Assembly: GCA_026397725.1 (NCBI GenBank)
Contig: JAPLUI010000286.1
Location: 1 to 40,396 of the forward strand
Origin: Verrucomicrobiota bacterium
GTDB taxonomy: Bacteria; Verrucomicrobiota; Verrucomicrobiia; Verrucomicrobiales; Akkermansiaceae
Length of the DNA: 40,396 bases
Direction of reading: 5' to 3'
Shown here: positions 18,088-26,669 of the stretch, piece by piece
Layout of the letters: every line of letters starts with the position of its first letter
Numbering within the stretch: the first letter of the stretch is position 1
Notes under the pieces: model-generated
What the model was told of the DNA's origin: nothing
The model's database searches: none
Seen by the model: only the letters and a program-made list of their open reading frames with translations
Translations under genes and position numbers: made by a program

Positions 18088-19073
18088 GGCACACCTCCCA
18101 GCAAGTTATCGATGGAGATCTCCACGCGGTCGTCCTTGATGTCTGAAAGACTCAGCGCCAGTGAAAGCCGATCCACCAGCGGTTTTTCCGCCAGGAGGCG
18201 CGGGTTATAGTGCCAGATTTCGAATTCCGCATGGGCCATGTCCTTGGAGACGCTGGGGATGAGGTGCAGACCTGGCTCCTTTTGGATCTTTTTCCATTCC
18301 TCGCTGGTGATGGCCCAGATGTCGCGCCGCGGGACAGCAAGCATCGTCAGTTCCTCCATCGCGGATTCCCCAGCTTTGAAATCGCAGCCTGGAAACCATT
18401 CGTCCACGTAAACGCGTTTCTTCACCGGGGAACGCAAAACGGGGCGGACTTTTTCCCAGAGTTGAAGACCGGTGACGAGGAAGCGGTGCTTGGCAAAGCG
18501 CCGCTCGCCCTGGCACTCCACCAACTCCAACTGGCGCAGCTCGTCCAGTGCCCGGGTCATCGTCATTTTGGTGTAGCCGAATTGCTCGGCCAGCCCGGCC
18601 CCGGTGAACTCGGACTGCGGGTCCATCCGCCGCAGCAGGCACGCCAGCACCACGACTTGCCCGGCCGGTGAGATTTTGAAACTCGCCCGGCGCGGTGCCC
18701 TGAACTGCTCACGCAAGTCAAGCCCGAGGTCCGGCAGGTAGAGTTGCTGGCCGGGCGCGAGAAACGGGATTTTGCTCTCAATCAGCCGCTTGCGCTCATA
18801 GGCAGCAACCGTTTCGAGCACGAAGAGGCTGCGCAGCCCGGTTTTCTGGTGCAGCCAGTCCGCTTGTTTCGCCATCGCCGCCGGAGTCGGGCCGGCATCG
18901 CGGGCCAGCAAGGCCAGGAATTCCTTACCCGACAGCGCGCAATGGCCGATTTCGTAGGCTTCCGTGATATGGAGCGGGAGCCGGCGCAGGTCAGGAAATG
19001 GCGAAAATACGGCCTCAATTCCGAGAATTTCCCGGACGTAGGCGGCGGCTTTGGCCTGTAAATTCGCGTTCAT
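18081..19073 (-). CDS. AbiEi-like winged-helix regulator (antitoxin-like)
   Basis: A 330-residue protein with a MarR-like winged helix in the middle (TGAGLAEQFGYTKMTMTRAL as helix-turn-helix). The C-terminal part has KAGESAMEELTMLAVPRRDI, which resembles the C-terminal antitoxin domain of AbiEi-type proteins. Start set at ATG 19073 (MNANLQAK), the first after the palindromic operator; upstream in-frame starts would place coding sequence over the operator. It immediately precedes and overlaps the nucleotidyltransferase gene, the usual AbiEi-AbiEii order. It most likely binds the four AGTAAC half-sites just upstream and represses its own operon. The N-terminal 140 residues are of unknown role. 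Confidence 0.7.
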   Translation of the reverse strand: MNANLQAKAAAYVREILGIEAVFSPFPDLRRLPLHITEAYEIGHCALSGKEFLALLARDAGPTPAAMAKQADWLHQKTGLRSLFVLETVAAYERKRLIESKIPFLAPGQQLYLPDLGLDLREQFRAPRRASFKISPAGQVVVLACLLRRMDPQSEFTGAGLAEQFGYTKMTMTRALDELRQLELVECQGERRFAKHRFLVTGLQLWEKVRPVLRSPVKKRVYVDEWFPGCDFKAGESAMEELTMLAVPRRDIWAITSEEWKKIQKEPGLHLIPSVSKDMAHAEFEIWHYNPRLLAEKPLVDRLSLALSLSDIKDDRVEISIDNLLGGVPW

Positions 19074-19080
19074 GGCGGGA

Positions 19081-19142
19081 AAGTAACACAGCATCCGACT
19101 AAGTAACAACACTAAAGTTACTTGAAAGAATCAGGGTTACTA
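19081..19142 (+). promoter_or_regulatory. nested palindromic operator of the AbiE-like pair
   Basis: Four AGTAAC half-sites lie just upstream of the regulator ATG: AAGTAAC at 19081 and 19101, GTTACTT at 19117, and GTTACT at 19136. The inner two form a perfect 7-bp inverted repeat with a 9-base spacer (centre 19112). The outer two are placed symmetrically around the same centre, with about 20-bp steps, two helical turns. This is what a cooperative dimer-of-dimers regulator such as AbiEi would need. Confidence 0.65.
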
Positions 19143-19179
19143 TGAGAGGTGGCGGGGTGGTTTTCATTGGAACCATGAT

Positions 19180-21030
19180 TCATTCTGTGACTTCCCAGTG
19201 TCCCGCCTTCGTGGGTCCGTGATGGCGGATTTTTCCGGCAGCCCTGAGTTTATCCAGGTGGTATTTCACCCCGTCCGCAGTGATGCCCAAGGCTTTTGCC
19301 ATCGTCACACGAGTCGTCGCCGGGTTCTCGCGCAGCAGGGCAACAAGCTTTTCTTGGGTAGTTTCTTGGGTAGTTTCTTGGGTAGTTTCTTGGGTAGTTT
19401 CTTGGGTAGTTTTCACCGAAGTCTTCACCGAAGTTTTCACCGAACCGGCATCGAGTTCGATTTGTGGGGTAGATGATCCTTCATCCTGACCATCCGTCGG
19501 CCGACCGTCCAGCGCCACCCAGCTCCCTGCTTTGTCGGAGCCTTCGCGTCGAATTAAGCCTGATTCCTTGAGTTTGGCGACTTGTTTCTCCACAGCTCGG
19601 GTGGAAATTCCCAATGCCATGGCCAGCTCGCCGGCGGTGATTGCCGGGGATCGCCGGATCATTTCCACGATCTTACTAGCCCTGTCACCCGACGTCTTCT
19701 CCGAACCTTTCTCCGAACCTTTCTCCGAACCTTTCTCCGAACTTGTTTCCGGTAGCAGCCCGGCCCAGTCGGCCGCCTTCTCATGCACCGGCAGCCGAAT
19801 CAGGAAATAGCTGCGCTCGTCGTCGGTCTCAAATTCCGGGGCGGTCGAGCCATTCGCTGCCATCGCCCGGATGATCTTGGAAATCCCGGTCGAGCGACCT
19901 TCGGTGAGGTCCAGTTCCTTGAGGAACTCCCCGATACGGCGGTTGCGGTAGCGGCGGGACACTGCCTTGCCGATTTTCAGATCCTCCAGCCGGATCGAGC
20001 GATCGGGTCCGGGGAAGCTCAGCACGACCAGGTCCTCCCGGGAAATGCGGATCTCGACCGGCTCGCGGATCTCATAGGACCGGTGATACACCGCGTTCAC
20101 CACCGCTTCCTCAATGGCGGCTTGGGGGAAATTCCAGAAGCGCTCCGCCTCCGCGCGCTGCGGGTGCTTGATGATCGTTTCCTTCAGGTAATTCCGCTGG
20201 ATGAAGCTGATGGCATCGCGGGTGATCCGCCCCAGCGGCCCTTGGAAGATCTTCTCTTCAAAGCGATCGCCGCCCGCTCCATCCGGAAACCACACCACAT
20301 CGATCTGGGTGACCGGGAAAAAGCGCTCGGGATGCTCGTTGAAAAACAGCAGGCCGACGTTCTGCGGCAGCGGCGCTTCACTCGGACCAGTCACCACGTT
20401 CATTTGGCGGCCCAGGTCCTCGACCGGGAGCACGGCCACCTCGTCCGCCAAGCCACTGCCGACCTCGCGCAGAAACTCCTCCATCAGCCGCGGCGACAAA
20501 TCGCCCGGCTTGGCCCGTTGGTTCACGCGGTCATCAAAGGGCACCTGTGCCGTCAGGCTGATCAACTCGCGCTCATCCTCGCCCTTGGCCTCGATGGTGC
20601 TGGCATAGCGGCGGATGTAGTAACGGTATTCCTTCGTTCTGGCCGTCACCGATTTCGGAACCTTGTAAGGCCGGGACAGCCCGCCCGGCGCCCATAGCAC
20701 CAGCAGGTTGCGCTCCGCGAAACGCTCCACGCTCAGCAACGGGAAATACGGCGGCTGGATCAGATTGCAGAAACCCAGCAGCTCTTGCTGGATCTTATCG
20801 AGCTGATTCTCCTGCAAGCCGACGGGTGGAAACACCGGCAGTCCGGCGGTATCGCAATCCTGGCCGATCACCACATACCCGCCGCCCAGATTCTCGAAGT
20901 CGTTGGCAAAGGCGCAGATCGTCCGCAGGATCGCGTCCGGATTCCACCCCGCCTTGTATTCAATCCGCTCACCTTCCACCTGCCGTTGGCGGAGGAGGCT
21001 TTCCAGGTTGATGGGGAGCTTGGAGGTCAT
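19180..21030 (-). CDS. AlbA_2/Schlafen-type ATP-binding DNA-binding protein with two winged helices
   Basis: A 616-residue protein. The N-terminus (residues 1-150) is an AlbA_2 domain (ERIEYKAGWNPDAILRTICA, then GGGYVVIGQD), the Schlafen-related fold. Residues about 260-400 match the ATP-binding helper domain, with AIEEAVVNAVYHRSYEIREP and EGRSTGISKIIRAM. The C-terminus has two winged helices (ITAGELAMALGISTRAVEKQ near 460 and RVTMAKALGITADGVKYHL near 580), preceded by tetrapeptide repeats GSEK, KTSV and QETT. Proteins of this family are annotated as transcriptional regulators, but AlbA_2/Schlafen domains can also cleave RNA. It stands between herA (20 bases upstream) and the AbiE-like pair (106 bases downstream). 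Role in defence is inferred from position. Confidence 0.8.
   Translation of the reverse strand: MTSKLPINLESLLRQRQVEGERIEYKAGWNPDAILRTICAFANDFENLGGGYVVIGQDCDTAGLPVFPPVGLQENQLDKIQQELLGFCNLIQPPYFPLLSVERFAERNLLVLWAPGGLSRPYKVPKSVTARTKEYRYYIRRYASTIEAKGEDERELISLTAQVPFDDRVNQRAKPGDLSPRLMEEFLREVGSGLADEVAVLPVEDLGRQMNVVTGPSEAPLPQNVGLLFFNEHPERFFPVTQIDVVWFPDGAGGDRFEEKIFQGPLGRITRDAISFIQRNYLKETIIKHPQRAEAERFWNFPQAAIEEAVVNAVYHRSYEIREPVEIRISREDLVVLSFPGPDRSIRLEDLKIGKAVSRRYRNRRIGEFLKELDLTEGRSTGISKIIRAMAANGSTAPEFETDDERSYFLIRLPVHEKAADWAGLLPETSSEKGSEKGSEKGSEKTSGDRASKIVEMIRRSPAITAGELAMALGISTRAVEKQVAKLKESGLIRREGSDKAGSWVALDGRPTDGQDEGSSTPQIELDAGSVKTSVKTSVKTTQETTQETTQETTQETTQEKLVALLRENPATTRVTMAKALGITADGVKYHLDKLRAAGKIRHHGPTKAGHWEVTE
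19351..19446 (+). repeat. eight tandem 12-bp repeats encoding QETT and KTSV tracts
   Basis: Five copies of TTCTTGGGTAGT (19351-19410) are followed by three of TTCACCGAAGT-type dodecamers (19411-19446). Read on the minus strand they encode three KTSV-like and then five TQET-like tetrapeptides, a Thr-rich linker before the last winged helix. The five-copy block has identical units, so copy number should be prone to slippage in steps of four residues without frameshift. Confidence 0.9.
19697..19744 (+). repeat. four tandem 12-bp repeats encoding a GSEK tract
   Basis: Four copies of TTCTCCGAACCT, the last with one change, encode GSEK-type tetrapeptides before the first winged helix of the AlbA_2 protein. 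Same unit length as the 19351 tract but unrelated sequence, so two independent expansions occurred in linkers of one gene. Confidence 0.88.
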
Positions 21031-21050
21031 GGTAAATTACTTCAATATTC

Positions 21051-22856
21051 TCAATCTTCTATGACATCAGTAATTGGTTCGGGGACTTCATTCCAAGCGT
21101 CAAATTCACCATCATGAGATTCAGGTGTGGGATCGGCAGTTGGTGCCTTTACAACCGTCGGCATTGCGAAGCTGCCGCCCAGAAGCATCGCGTGCTGCCT
21201 AGGGAGTCCCGAAATTCGACGAACATCACGAGCCTCCGCCCATTCGCAAGCGTTTGCTACAACCCGTTGGTCCTGTTCTGAATTCAGCTTGAACACGACC
21301 CAGTTGTTGCATTGGGACAATACCGTGGCAGATACCTCTGAAGGTCTTTGGGTACTCAGCCATAAGGATAATCCGAATTTTCGCCCCTCCTTCGCCAGCC
21401 GTTCATAGGCCAGCGCAGAACCGCGATCCTCTTCTGAATTGCTAGGAGACCGCAAATAGTGGTGTGCCTCTTCAAGGACGAGAAGTGTAGCAGGGCTGCC
21501 GCCTTGGCCCCGTGAGAACAAGACTTGCGCGTAGAGCTCAAGCAATGAACCCAAAATTAGCGGCATCAGGTCTTGGGGCACTTGCTTGAGGTTGACTACA
21601 TGCACCTGCCACGTGCTGTTGCGGCTTCCAAAAATATCATCGATCAAATGTTCTGACTCCTTTCTCCAATTCAAGCTCGCGTTGCCACCGCATGGACTGC
21701 CGCCGTTTACCTCAACAACGGCCTTGAACATCTCATCCTCAACAAGCCGATGAAGGCGAGTGATCAAGGGTGATACATTCCCGTAATTGAAAGCGTTTCG
21801 CTCCCGTCCATTCCGGCCAGCAGTAATCGCATGGCTTTCCGCAATCAAGGTACCAAGGGCTGACATGTGAGGCCATCGGCCGGCAATTCCAGAAGACCGG
21901 GCACGGATCTGTTCCATGGCACGATACGCTACCTCTGCTCCGTCATTGCGGCAGTCGTCAAACAAGACTGCTGTTCCGCCAACTACAGACGCGCCTTTTG
22001 CGGTAGGATTCCACTCAATGAATCTGAGGTGATCAATGGCGAATGACAAAGCGGGACGCTGGGTTTTGTCACTCGGCAGAAGTAAGCGATGCAATCCTTG
22101 ACGCCCCAGCGCGTAATAGGGAATTTTACGTCCTGTTGCGCCATCAATGGCGCTGCCGATTGCCGTGTGCTTGTATTTGCCCTGTGGCAGACGGTCCTGA
22201 AAATCTCCCCCGGCGATAGCCTCTTCGGACTTTCTGAAGGTGCGGTGATACTCACCGTTGATGTCAAAAACGACGATTCTCGCGCTGGGCATATTTGCGA
22301 GTTGCTGGAGTACGGCGGCGGTAAAACAGCTCTTTCCCTGGCCCGAGCTTCCTAGCACTGCGAGGTGACGCGAAAGAAGGCCGTTGAGACCAGCCTTCAC
22401 CGTTTGTCCACTTCGTAACTCGTGGCCAACGATAATGGGACCTCCGCTATCAACGCCGGCAATCGCTGACTTTAGCTCGTCAGATGAAAGAGGAAACACT
22501 TCTGCCCCAAGGGGAGGCGTTACTGTATTGTCGGTGCGGAATAACGGCTGGTTATTTTCCTTTCCGATCCAACCGACGATGATTCCTTCAAGGTGGCGCA
22601 ATGGCTCCTGATCTCCGCTCCTGAGACCGCGCGTTTGACGATGAACTTCCTTGGGTTCGGCAAAATTGAGGCCTGTGATTCTCAAAACGAGAAGCAGGCT
22701 ACCGGCTTCAATACCCAACAATGAACCGATCTCAGTTACATGCGAGACTCCGGACGAGTGGGTAGCAACCTGACCACGGTGCCTATCCAGCAGGTTTAGG
22801 GTTACCTTGCTGCCGTCAATCTGCACAACATAGCCCACTGGGGAACGGCTACGCAT
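21051..22856 (-). CDS. HerA-like ATPase of the SIR2-HerA antiphage pair
   Basis: A 601-residue HerA/FtsK-superfamily ATPase. The N-terminal 60 or so residues form a HAS-barrel-like beta domain. Walker A is GSSGQGKS at residues 169-176, followed by VVFDINGEYHRTF. Walker B is LLVLEEAHHYL near 455, and WLSTQRPSEVSATVLSQCNN is the sensor/arginine-finger region typical of HerA. In SIR2-HerA systems the hexameric ATPase assembles with SIR2 and licenses NAD+ destruction during phage infection. It starts 8 bases inside the end of the SIR2 gene, so the two are coupled. This gene and its SIR2 partner appear more A+T-rich than hsdR and drmA, a hint of separate acquisition. Confidence 0.9.
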   Translation of the reverse strand: MRSRSPVGYVVQIDGSKVTLNLLDRHRGQVATHSSGVSHVTEIGSLLGIEAGSLLLVLRITGLNFAEPKEVHRQTRGLRSGDQEPLRHLEGIIVGWIGKENNQPLFRTDNTVTPPLGAEVFPLSSDELKSAIAGVDSGGPIIVGHELRSGQTVKAGLNGLLSRHLAVLGSSGQGKSCFTAAVLQQLANMPSARIVVFDINGEYHRTFRKSEEAIAGGDFQDRLPQGKYKHTAIGSAIDGATGRKIPYYALGRQGLHRLLLPSDKTQRPALSFAIDHLRFIEWNPTAKGASVVGGTAVLFDDCRNDGAEVAYRAMEQIRARSSGIAGRWPHMSALGTLIAESHAITAGRNGRERNAFNYGNVSPLITRLHRLVEDEMFKAVVEVNGGSPCGGNASLNWRKESEHLIDDIFGSRNSTWQVHVVNLKQVPQDLMPLILGSLLELYAQVLFSRGQGGSPATLLVLEEAHHYLRSPSNSEEDRGSALAYERLAKEGRKFGLSLWLSTQRPSEVSATVLSQCNNWVVFKLNSEQDQRVVANACEWAEARDVRRISGLPRQHAMLLGGSFAMPTVVKAPTADPTPESHDGEFDAWNEVPEPITDVIED

Positions 22857-24093
22857 TTGGTCTCCTCTCGTTGGAATCCTCCAAACGCTCTTTCATTTCG
22901 CGCTCGGTCAAATCAAAAAAAATCGGATCCGGCAGGTAGCCAGCAAACTTGTCAAACCATGCCGCCGGGCCTCCGCCAACAAACGTAATCCTTGGCGATT
23001 GCAATTCCACCAATGCACGCAAGGCATGGTTGGTTCTAAGGCATGCGGAGCCGGCACCATCAAACTCAGGCACGAATGCCACAATCTGTAATGTCGGATT
23101 CAAAAGGGCGGATTTGAGCAACCGGTTTAGATGCTCGTCACCGAATGAATAACCACTGACAAAGATCGCGGTTTGAGGCCTCGCCAAAAAATCGGAGAAG
23201 CGGCGGAACAACTCGCCGAGCAGGTATCCGTGCGTCTGAAGATACTTCGCTGCCCGTGGAAAGACCATCGGCGAATCATCTGCAATCTCGTCTCCTTCCA
23301 AAACCCGTTCGAGAAATGGCCACATTTCATGAGAGGAAAGCTCCCTAAAATCCATGCCCGATTCCTTCTTCCAGGTGAGAGAACCATGGAGCTTTACCAA
23401 GTAGCAGTCGTTGCATCCGAACCGAGCTTCACCGCTCGCAGATGCGTGCCGGAATCCGAGATCGAAGCTCTGGGGTGAGAATAGGCGATTGTGAATGCCA
23501 AGGAATCCCGTATTGATCTGAATTCCGACGGATTCAGCAGACCACTCGATGGCCAGATCATAGTTGGTGGTGAAGATCCAGGGACTTGCTTGTCCTGGCT
23601 GCCGGGCACCAACCATTTTTTGCATGAGGCTTTTGTGATACTTGAGTTGTTCGCTATTCGTATTGGATGAAGTCCAAAGCGCTTCATCGAGAATCGCCGC
23701 TTTTACCACGCAGCGTTTCAATGCCGCAATGTCTGAGGTCAGTTGACTTAGATCTTCCGATTGTGGATCTCGCCGTTTCCAGTCGATTCTTGCGATTTCC
23801 AGGGCATCAAGCAGTTGTTCGACATTAGGAACATCGGATAACCCATTCTCCAAAAGATCGGAATCGTTCTGGTCTTGCTCGATGAATTTCTGATCCGCCA
23901 AGTTCCTCGCTGCTACGGATGAATCCTGGATAAAACACATCCAAAGGTCTTTCATACTCTTTCCACCTGCTCCAATTGAAGCACCTGCTCCTAATAACAC
24001 GCCGACGTTCTCGACTCTCAACAGCGAAGCTAGATGGGCTTTCAAATCGGCCTCATTGAGATTTTCTCCACTTCTGCAACAGAATATGCTCAT
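22849..24093 (-). CDS. SIR2-like NADase of the SIR2-HerA pair
   Basis: A 414-residue SIR2-like domain protein. NAD-binding motif GVLLGAGASIGAGGKS at residues 31-46, IFTTNYDLAIEW at 173-184 and YLVKLHGSLTW at 231-241, whose His236 is the expected catalytic residue; SGYSFGDEHLNRLL near 310 closes the Rossmann fold. Family members in defence hydrolyse NAD+ to stop phage growth. The ATG overlaps the hsdS stop (4 bases) and the stop overlaps the herA start, so it is embedded in the RM operon by overlapping codons on both sides. Confidence 0.9.
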   Translation of the reverse strand: MSIFCCRSGENLNEADLKAHLASLLRVENVGVLLGAGASIGAGGKSMKDLWMCFIQDSSVAARNLADQKFIEQDQNDSDLLENGLSDVPNVEQLLDALEIARIDWKRRDPQSEDLSQLTSDIAALKRCVVKAAILDEALWTSSNTNSEQLKYHKSLMQKMVGARQPGQASPWIFTTNYDLAIEWSAESVGIQINTGFLGIHNRLFSPQSFDLGFRHASASGEARFGCNDCYLVKLHGSLTWKKESGMDFRELSSHEMWPFLERVLEGDEIADDSPMVFPRAAKYLQTHGYLLGELFRRFSDFLARPQTAIFVSGYSFGDEHLNRLLKSALLNPTLQIVAFVPEFDGAGSACLRTNHALRALVELQSPRITFVGGGPAAWFDKFAGYLPDPIFFDLTEREMKERLEDSNERRPNA

Positions 24094-25397
24094 GGTAATG
24101 AATTTTTGAGGGGTTGATCGACTTCAAGCAATGCAGTGATCCGTCTCCGGCCAGTCAGCAGGTCTTGCATCAGGGCGGTTTTGAGGGCGCGGAGTTTTGG
24201 CAACGAGCGTCCGGTGCTGCTCAATGTTGCGTTCATCTTTGCTATTTCCGAGGCGATGGCGTCCATTTCCGTCTGTTCTCTTGGAACCGGGACCGATGGT
24301 GTCAGAATTTCCGACTTCGAAAGATGCGGTATGTCCATGCCCTTCTGCTGGAGAAGAAGCTCCCGTTGATATGCGGGAGATTGGATCAACAGTTGCATGA
24401 ATTCTTTCGGAACCGTCATCGGCACAAATCGCCCTACTCGCTGAACCAAAAGACAAGGGACGTCATCATCAGTGAGTAGAGTCACCTTAAAGCCCTGTTT
24501 TGTAAATGTTCGGTCCATTCCTATAATCATGTCGCCTGCCGCTAGCGCATAATCCTTGTGTGATTCGGACGCCTCAAGCGACAAGCATCGAGTATCCTTC
24601 CAATCTGCCTTGCCGGTTCCTACATTTTCGCCGCGCAGTAGTTTGACGCCTTCCTCGACAAACCAAGAACTTTTGAACGCATAGCCAACCTGAAGATCGA
24701 CGACGGATGAAAGGGGCGTCACCTCCCACTCCACCGGGATCCTGCCCAGCGGGGAATCTTTGAATTCGTGGGTATGTTCGGAGCGGAGGTTGCCGTGATG
24801 GTCGATGCCGCGGGTGAGGAGGTCCTGCATCAGGCCGGTCTTGAGGCGCTGCTGCTTGGCGATCAAGGCTTCTGTCTGTTCGATGGCCCGGTCCACTGTG
24901 GAGAGGATCTCGGCGATTTTGGTTTGCTCGAGTATGGGGGGGAGCGTAATCGAAAGCGCTTTGAGCCGTTCCTGATTAATGTTTGTATTCGCGCTAACAG
25001 TGCATTGGCTTAGCAATGATGCTCGGAATTCTCCTCCATGGAAGCAATGGCCTAAGAACCCTGGAACACAGTGGCTATAGTCAGGGCGAAACCTAATTAG
25101 AAATCCGCTGAAAACTGTCCTCGGGAGGTCTCGCAACACTACTGCGGTAAGGCCAACACCCGAGGGTTTCACTGAGGATCGAACGAATAGGACGTCACCA
25201 ACTTGAAGGCAATATCTAAGCACTTCTACTTCTCTTGCATTTACCAAGCCTGCGGGAACGTGAGACAAAGTTGACACACCGAAAACATCAAGGAGATTTA
25301 CAAAGGGAACTCCATGTCCGAAGTCTTCGGCGCTCTTATTAATGCCGTTCGTGAACTTTCCCAGTTCACCCAAGGAAATGGTTTTCCATTCACTCAT
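24090..25397 (-). CDS. hsdS: type I restriction specificity subunit HsdS
   Basis: A 435-residue specificity subunit with two target-recognition domains, each followed by the conserved helix. TRD1 covers about residues 1-155, then EQTKIAEILSTVDRAIEQTE and LKTGLMQDLLTRGI. TRD2 begins after LGRIPVEWEV (about 220) and ends at REQTEMDAIASEIAKMN and LKTALMQDLLTG. The TRDs are more A+T-rich than the central conserved helix, as expected for recombining specificity modules. The ATG at 25397 overlaps the TGA of a duplicated hsdM tail (ATGA), preserving an ancestral hsdM-hsdS junction. Confidence 0.93.
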   Translation of the reverse strand: MSEWKTISLGELGKFTNGINKSAEDFGHGVPFVNLLDVFGVSTLSHVPAGLVNAREVEVLRYCLQVGDVLFVRSSVKPSGVGLTAVVLRDLPRTVFSGFLIRFRPDYSHCVPGFLGHCFHGGEFRASLLSQCTVSANTNINQERLKALSITLPPILEQTKIAEILSTVDRAIEQTEALIAKQQRLKTGLMQDLLTRGIDHHGNLRSEHTHEFKDSPLGRIPVEWEVTPLSSVVDLQVGYAFKSSWFVEEGVKLLRGENVGTGKADWKDTRCLSLEASESHKDYALAAGDMIIGMDRTFTKQGFKVTLLTDDDVPCLLVQRVGRFVPMTVPKEFMQLLIQSPAYQRELLLQQKGMDIPHLSKSEILTPSVPVPREQTEMDAIASEIAKMNATLSSTGRSLPKLRALKTALMQDLLTGRRRITALLEVDQPLKNSLP

Positions 25398-25484
25398 TTC
25401 AAATACCCCAATCCTTTTAGAAACCCATCCAGCGCCTTGAGGGTATCGGTGCGTACGGTTTCCAGGGCGCGGCTGGAGACGGCG
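25395..25484 (-). repeat. duplicated 3' end of hsdM between the DUF1016 gene and hsdS
   Basis: These 90 bases match 26671-26760, the last 30 codons of hsdM, with 10 differences (89% identity). Read on the minus strand they still encode LDGFLKGLGYLK and a TGA, equivalent to the real hsdM end LDGFLKGLGYLE. The TGA overlaps the hsdS ATG. There is no start, so it is a remnant. It shows that hsdM and hsdS were once adjacent and that the DUF1016 gene was added between two copies of the hsdM tail. Confidence 0.9.
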
Positions 25485-25499
25485 AGGTGGCTGGAGGGA

Positions 25500-26657
25500 T
25501 CAGAATACACCGGTCATCTCCTTGCGTTTGTGGTCGAGGAATTGTTGGAGGGCCTCCTTGCTCGGGAGTTCCAACTGGTATTTGGAGACGAAGAGGCGCT
25601 GGGGCATGGCGGAGAGCGCGTATTCGACGAGGGCGTGGTCCTTGCCGGTGCAGAGCAGGAGGCCAATAGGCGGGTTATCGCCCTCGCGCATCATGTTCTT
25701 CTTGAACCAGGCGACATAGGTATTGAGCTGGCCAATGTGCTCGTGGTGGAACTCGTCCACCTTCAGCTCGACGAGGACATGGCAGCGGAGGATGCGGTGG
25801 TAGAACACCAGGTCCACGAAGCCGCGGGTGTCGCCGATGACGATGCTTTTCTGGCGGGCTTCGAGGCAGAAGCCGTGGCCGAGTTCGAGCAGGAAGTCCT
25901 GGAGGTTTTCGAGCAGGGCTTGTTCGAGGTCGGATTCCGCCACGGCCTCGCGAGCTTTCAGGCCGAGGAACTCGAAGATGTATGGATCGCGGATGCTCAA
26001 CCTCGGCTCGGCATGCTCCACCCCTTGGTTTGCCATCGCGGAGAGCTTGTCCTTGTCCAGCGACAGGCCAGAGCGCTCGAAGTAGAGCGAGGCGATCTGG
26101 CGCTTGAGCGCGCGAACCGACCAGTTGCCGCGCAGGCATTCGATTTCGTAGAAGGCGCGCTTGAGCGGGTCGTCGAGGTCCACGATGAGTTCCAGGTGGC
26201 TGTAGGACAGGCGATTGGTCAGATCATTGGCCGGCGGCCCCAATTGTGGGGACGCTGTCCCCACTTTTCCCAAGCGATGTGCCGTTGGCACGAGTTCCAT
26301 CCCTCCGGGGAGGTCGGGCAATAGTGGGGACACTGTCCGCACTATTTCCGGATAGAGGCGGAAGAAACGCAGGTAGCGATATAGCTGGCGCCGATTGCAG
26401 TTGGAAACCCGCAGGTCAGTCAGCCGCGCCGCCAGAACATTCAGCAAGCCTTCGCCATACTCGGCCCGGTCAGCTCCACGCAGCTCGTATTCCGCAATGT
26501 AGGCTCCAATGACCCAATTGCGCAGCGTGAGGCTGGTGTTCACAGCACGCTTCGCGATTGCGGCGCTATGATCGTGGACCCGGCGGATGGCCTCGACCAG
26601 GGCGGCGAAGTCCAGCGAGGCGGCGGGCGTTTTTGGTATGGCGGGTTTACGCGGCAT
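25500..26657 (-). CDS. DUF1016/YhcG-type PDDEXK nuclease
   Basis: A 385-residue protein with the DUF1016 N-terminal domain (SLTLRNWVIGAYIAEYELRG, then RYLRFFRLYPEIVRTVSPLL). The C-terminal PDDEXK nuclease domain has GFVDLVFYHRILRCHVLVEL with the catalytic D and E-x-K (ELK), followed by HIGQLNTYVAWF. YhcG-like proteins occur repeatedly between type I RM genes and are thought to be nucleases; their precise role is not established. Start ATG 26657 lies 12 bases after hsdM. The downstream side carries a second copy of the hsdM tail. The gene looks intact, including the D...ELK residues. Confidence 0.88.
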   Translation of the reverse strand: MPRKPAIPKTPAASLDFAALVEAIRRVHDHSAAIAKRAVNTSLTLRNWVIGAYIAEYELRGADRAEYGEGLLNVLAARLTDLRVSNCNRRQLYRYLRFFRLYPEIVRTVSPLLPDLPGGMELVPTAHRLGKVGTASPQLGPPANDLTNRLSYSHLELIVDLDDPLKRAFYEIECLRGNWSVRALKRQIASLYFERSGLSLDKDKLSAMANQGVEHAEPRLSIRDPYIFEFLGLKAREAVAESDLEQALLENLQDFLLELGHGFCLEARQKSIVIGDTRGFVDLVFYHRILRCHVLVELKVDEFHHEHIGQLNTYVAWFKKNMMREGDNPPIGLLLCTGKDHALVEYALSAMPQRLFVSKYQLELPSKEALQQFLDHKRKEMTGVF

Positions 26658-26669
26658 GGGAAGATTCTT

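Noticed and set aside
19351..19446. CRISPR-like or regulatory repeat array
   Set aside because: The units are contiguous 12-mers with no spacers and are translated as tetrapeptide repeats.
25314..26324. Plus-strand frame of 336 codons over the DUF1016 gene
   Set aside because: Shadow of the minus-strand nuclease gene; composition is typical of antisense frames and no domain is visible.
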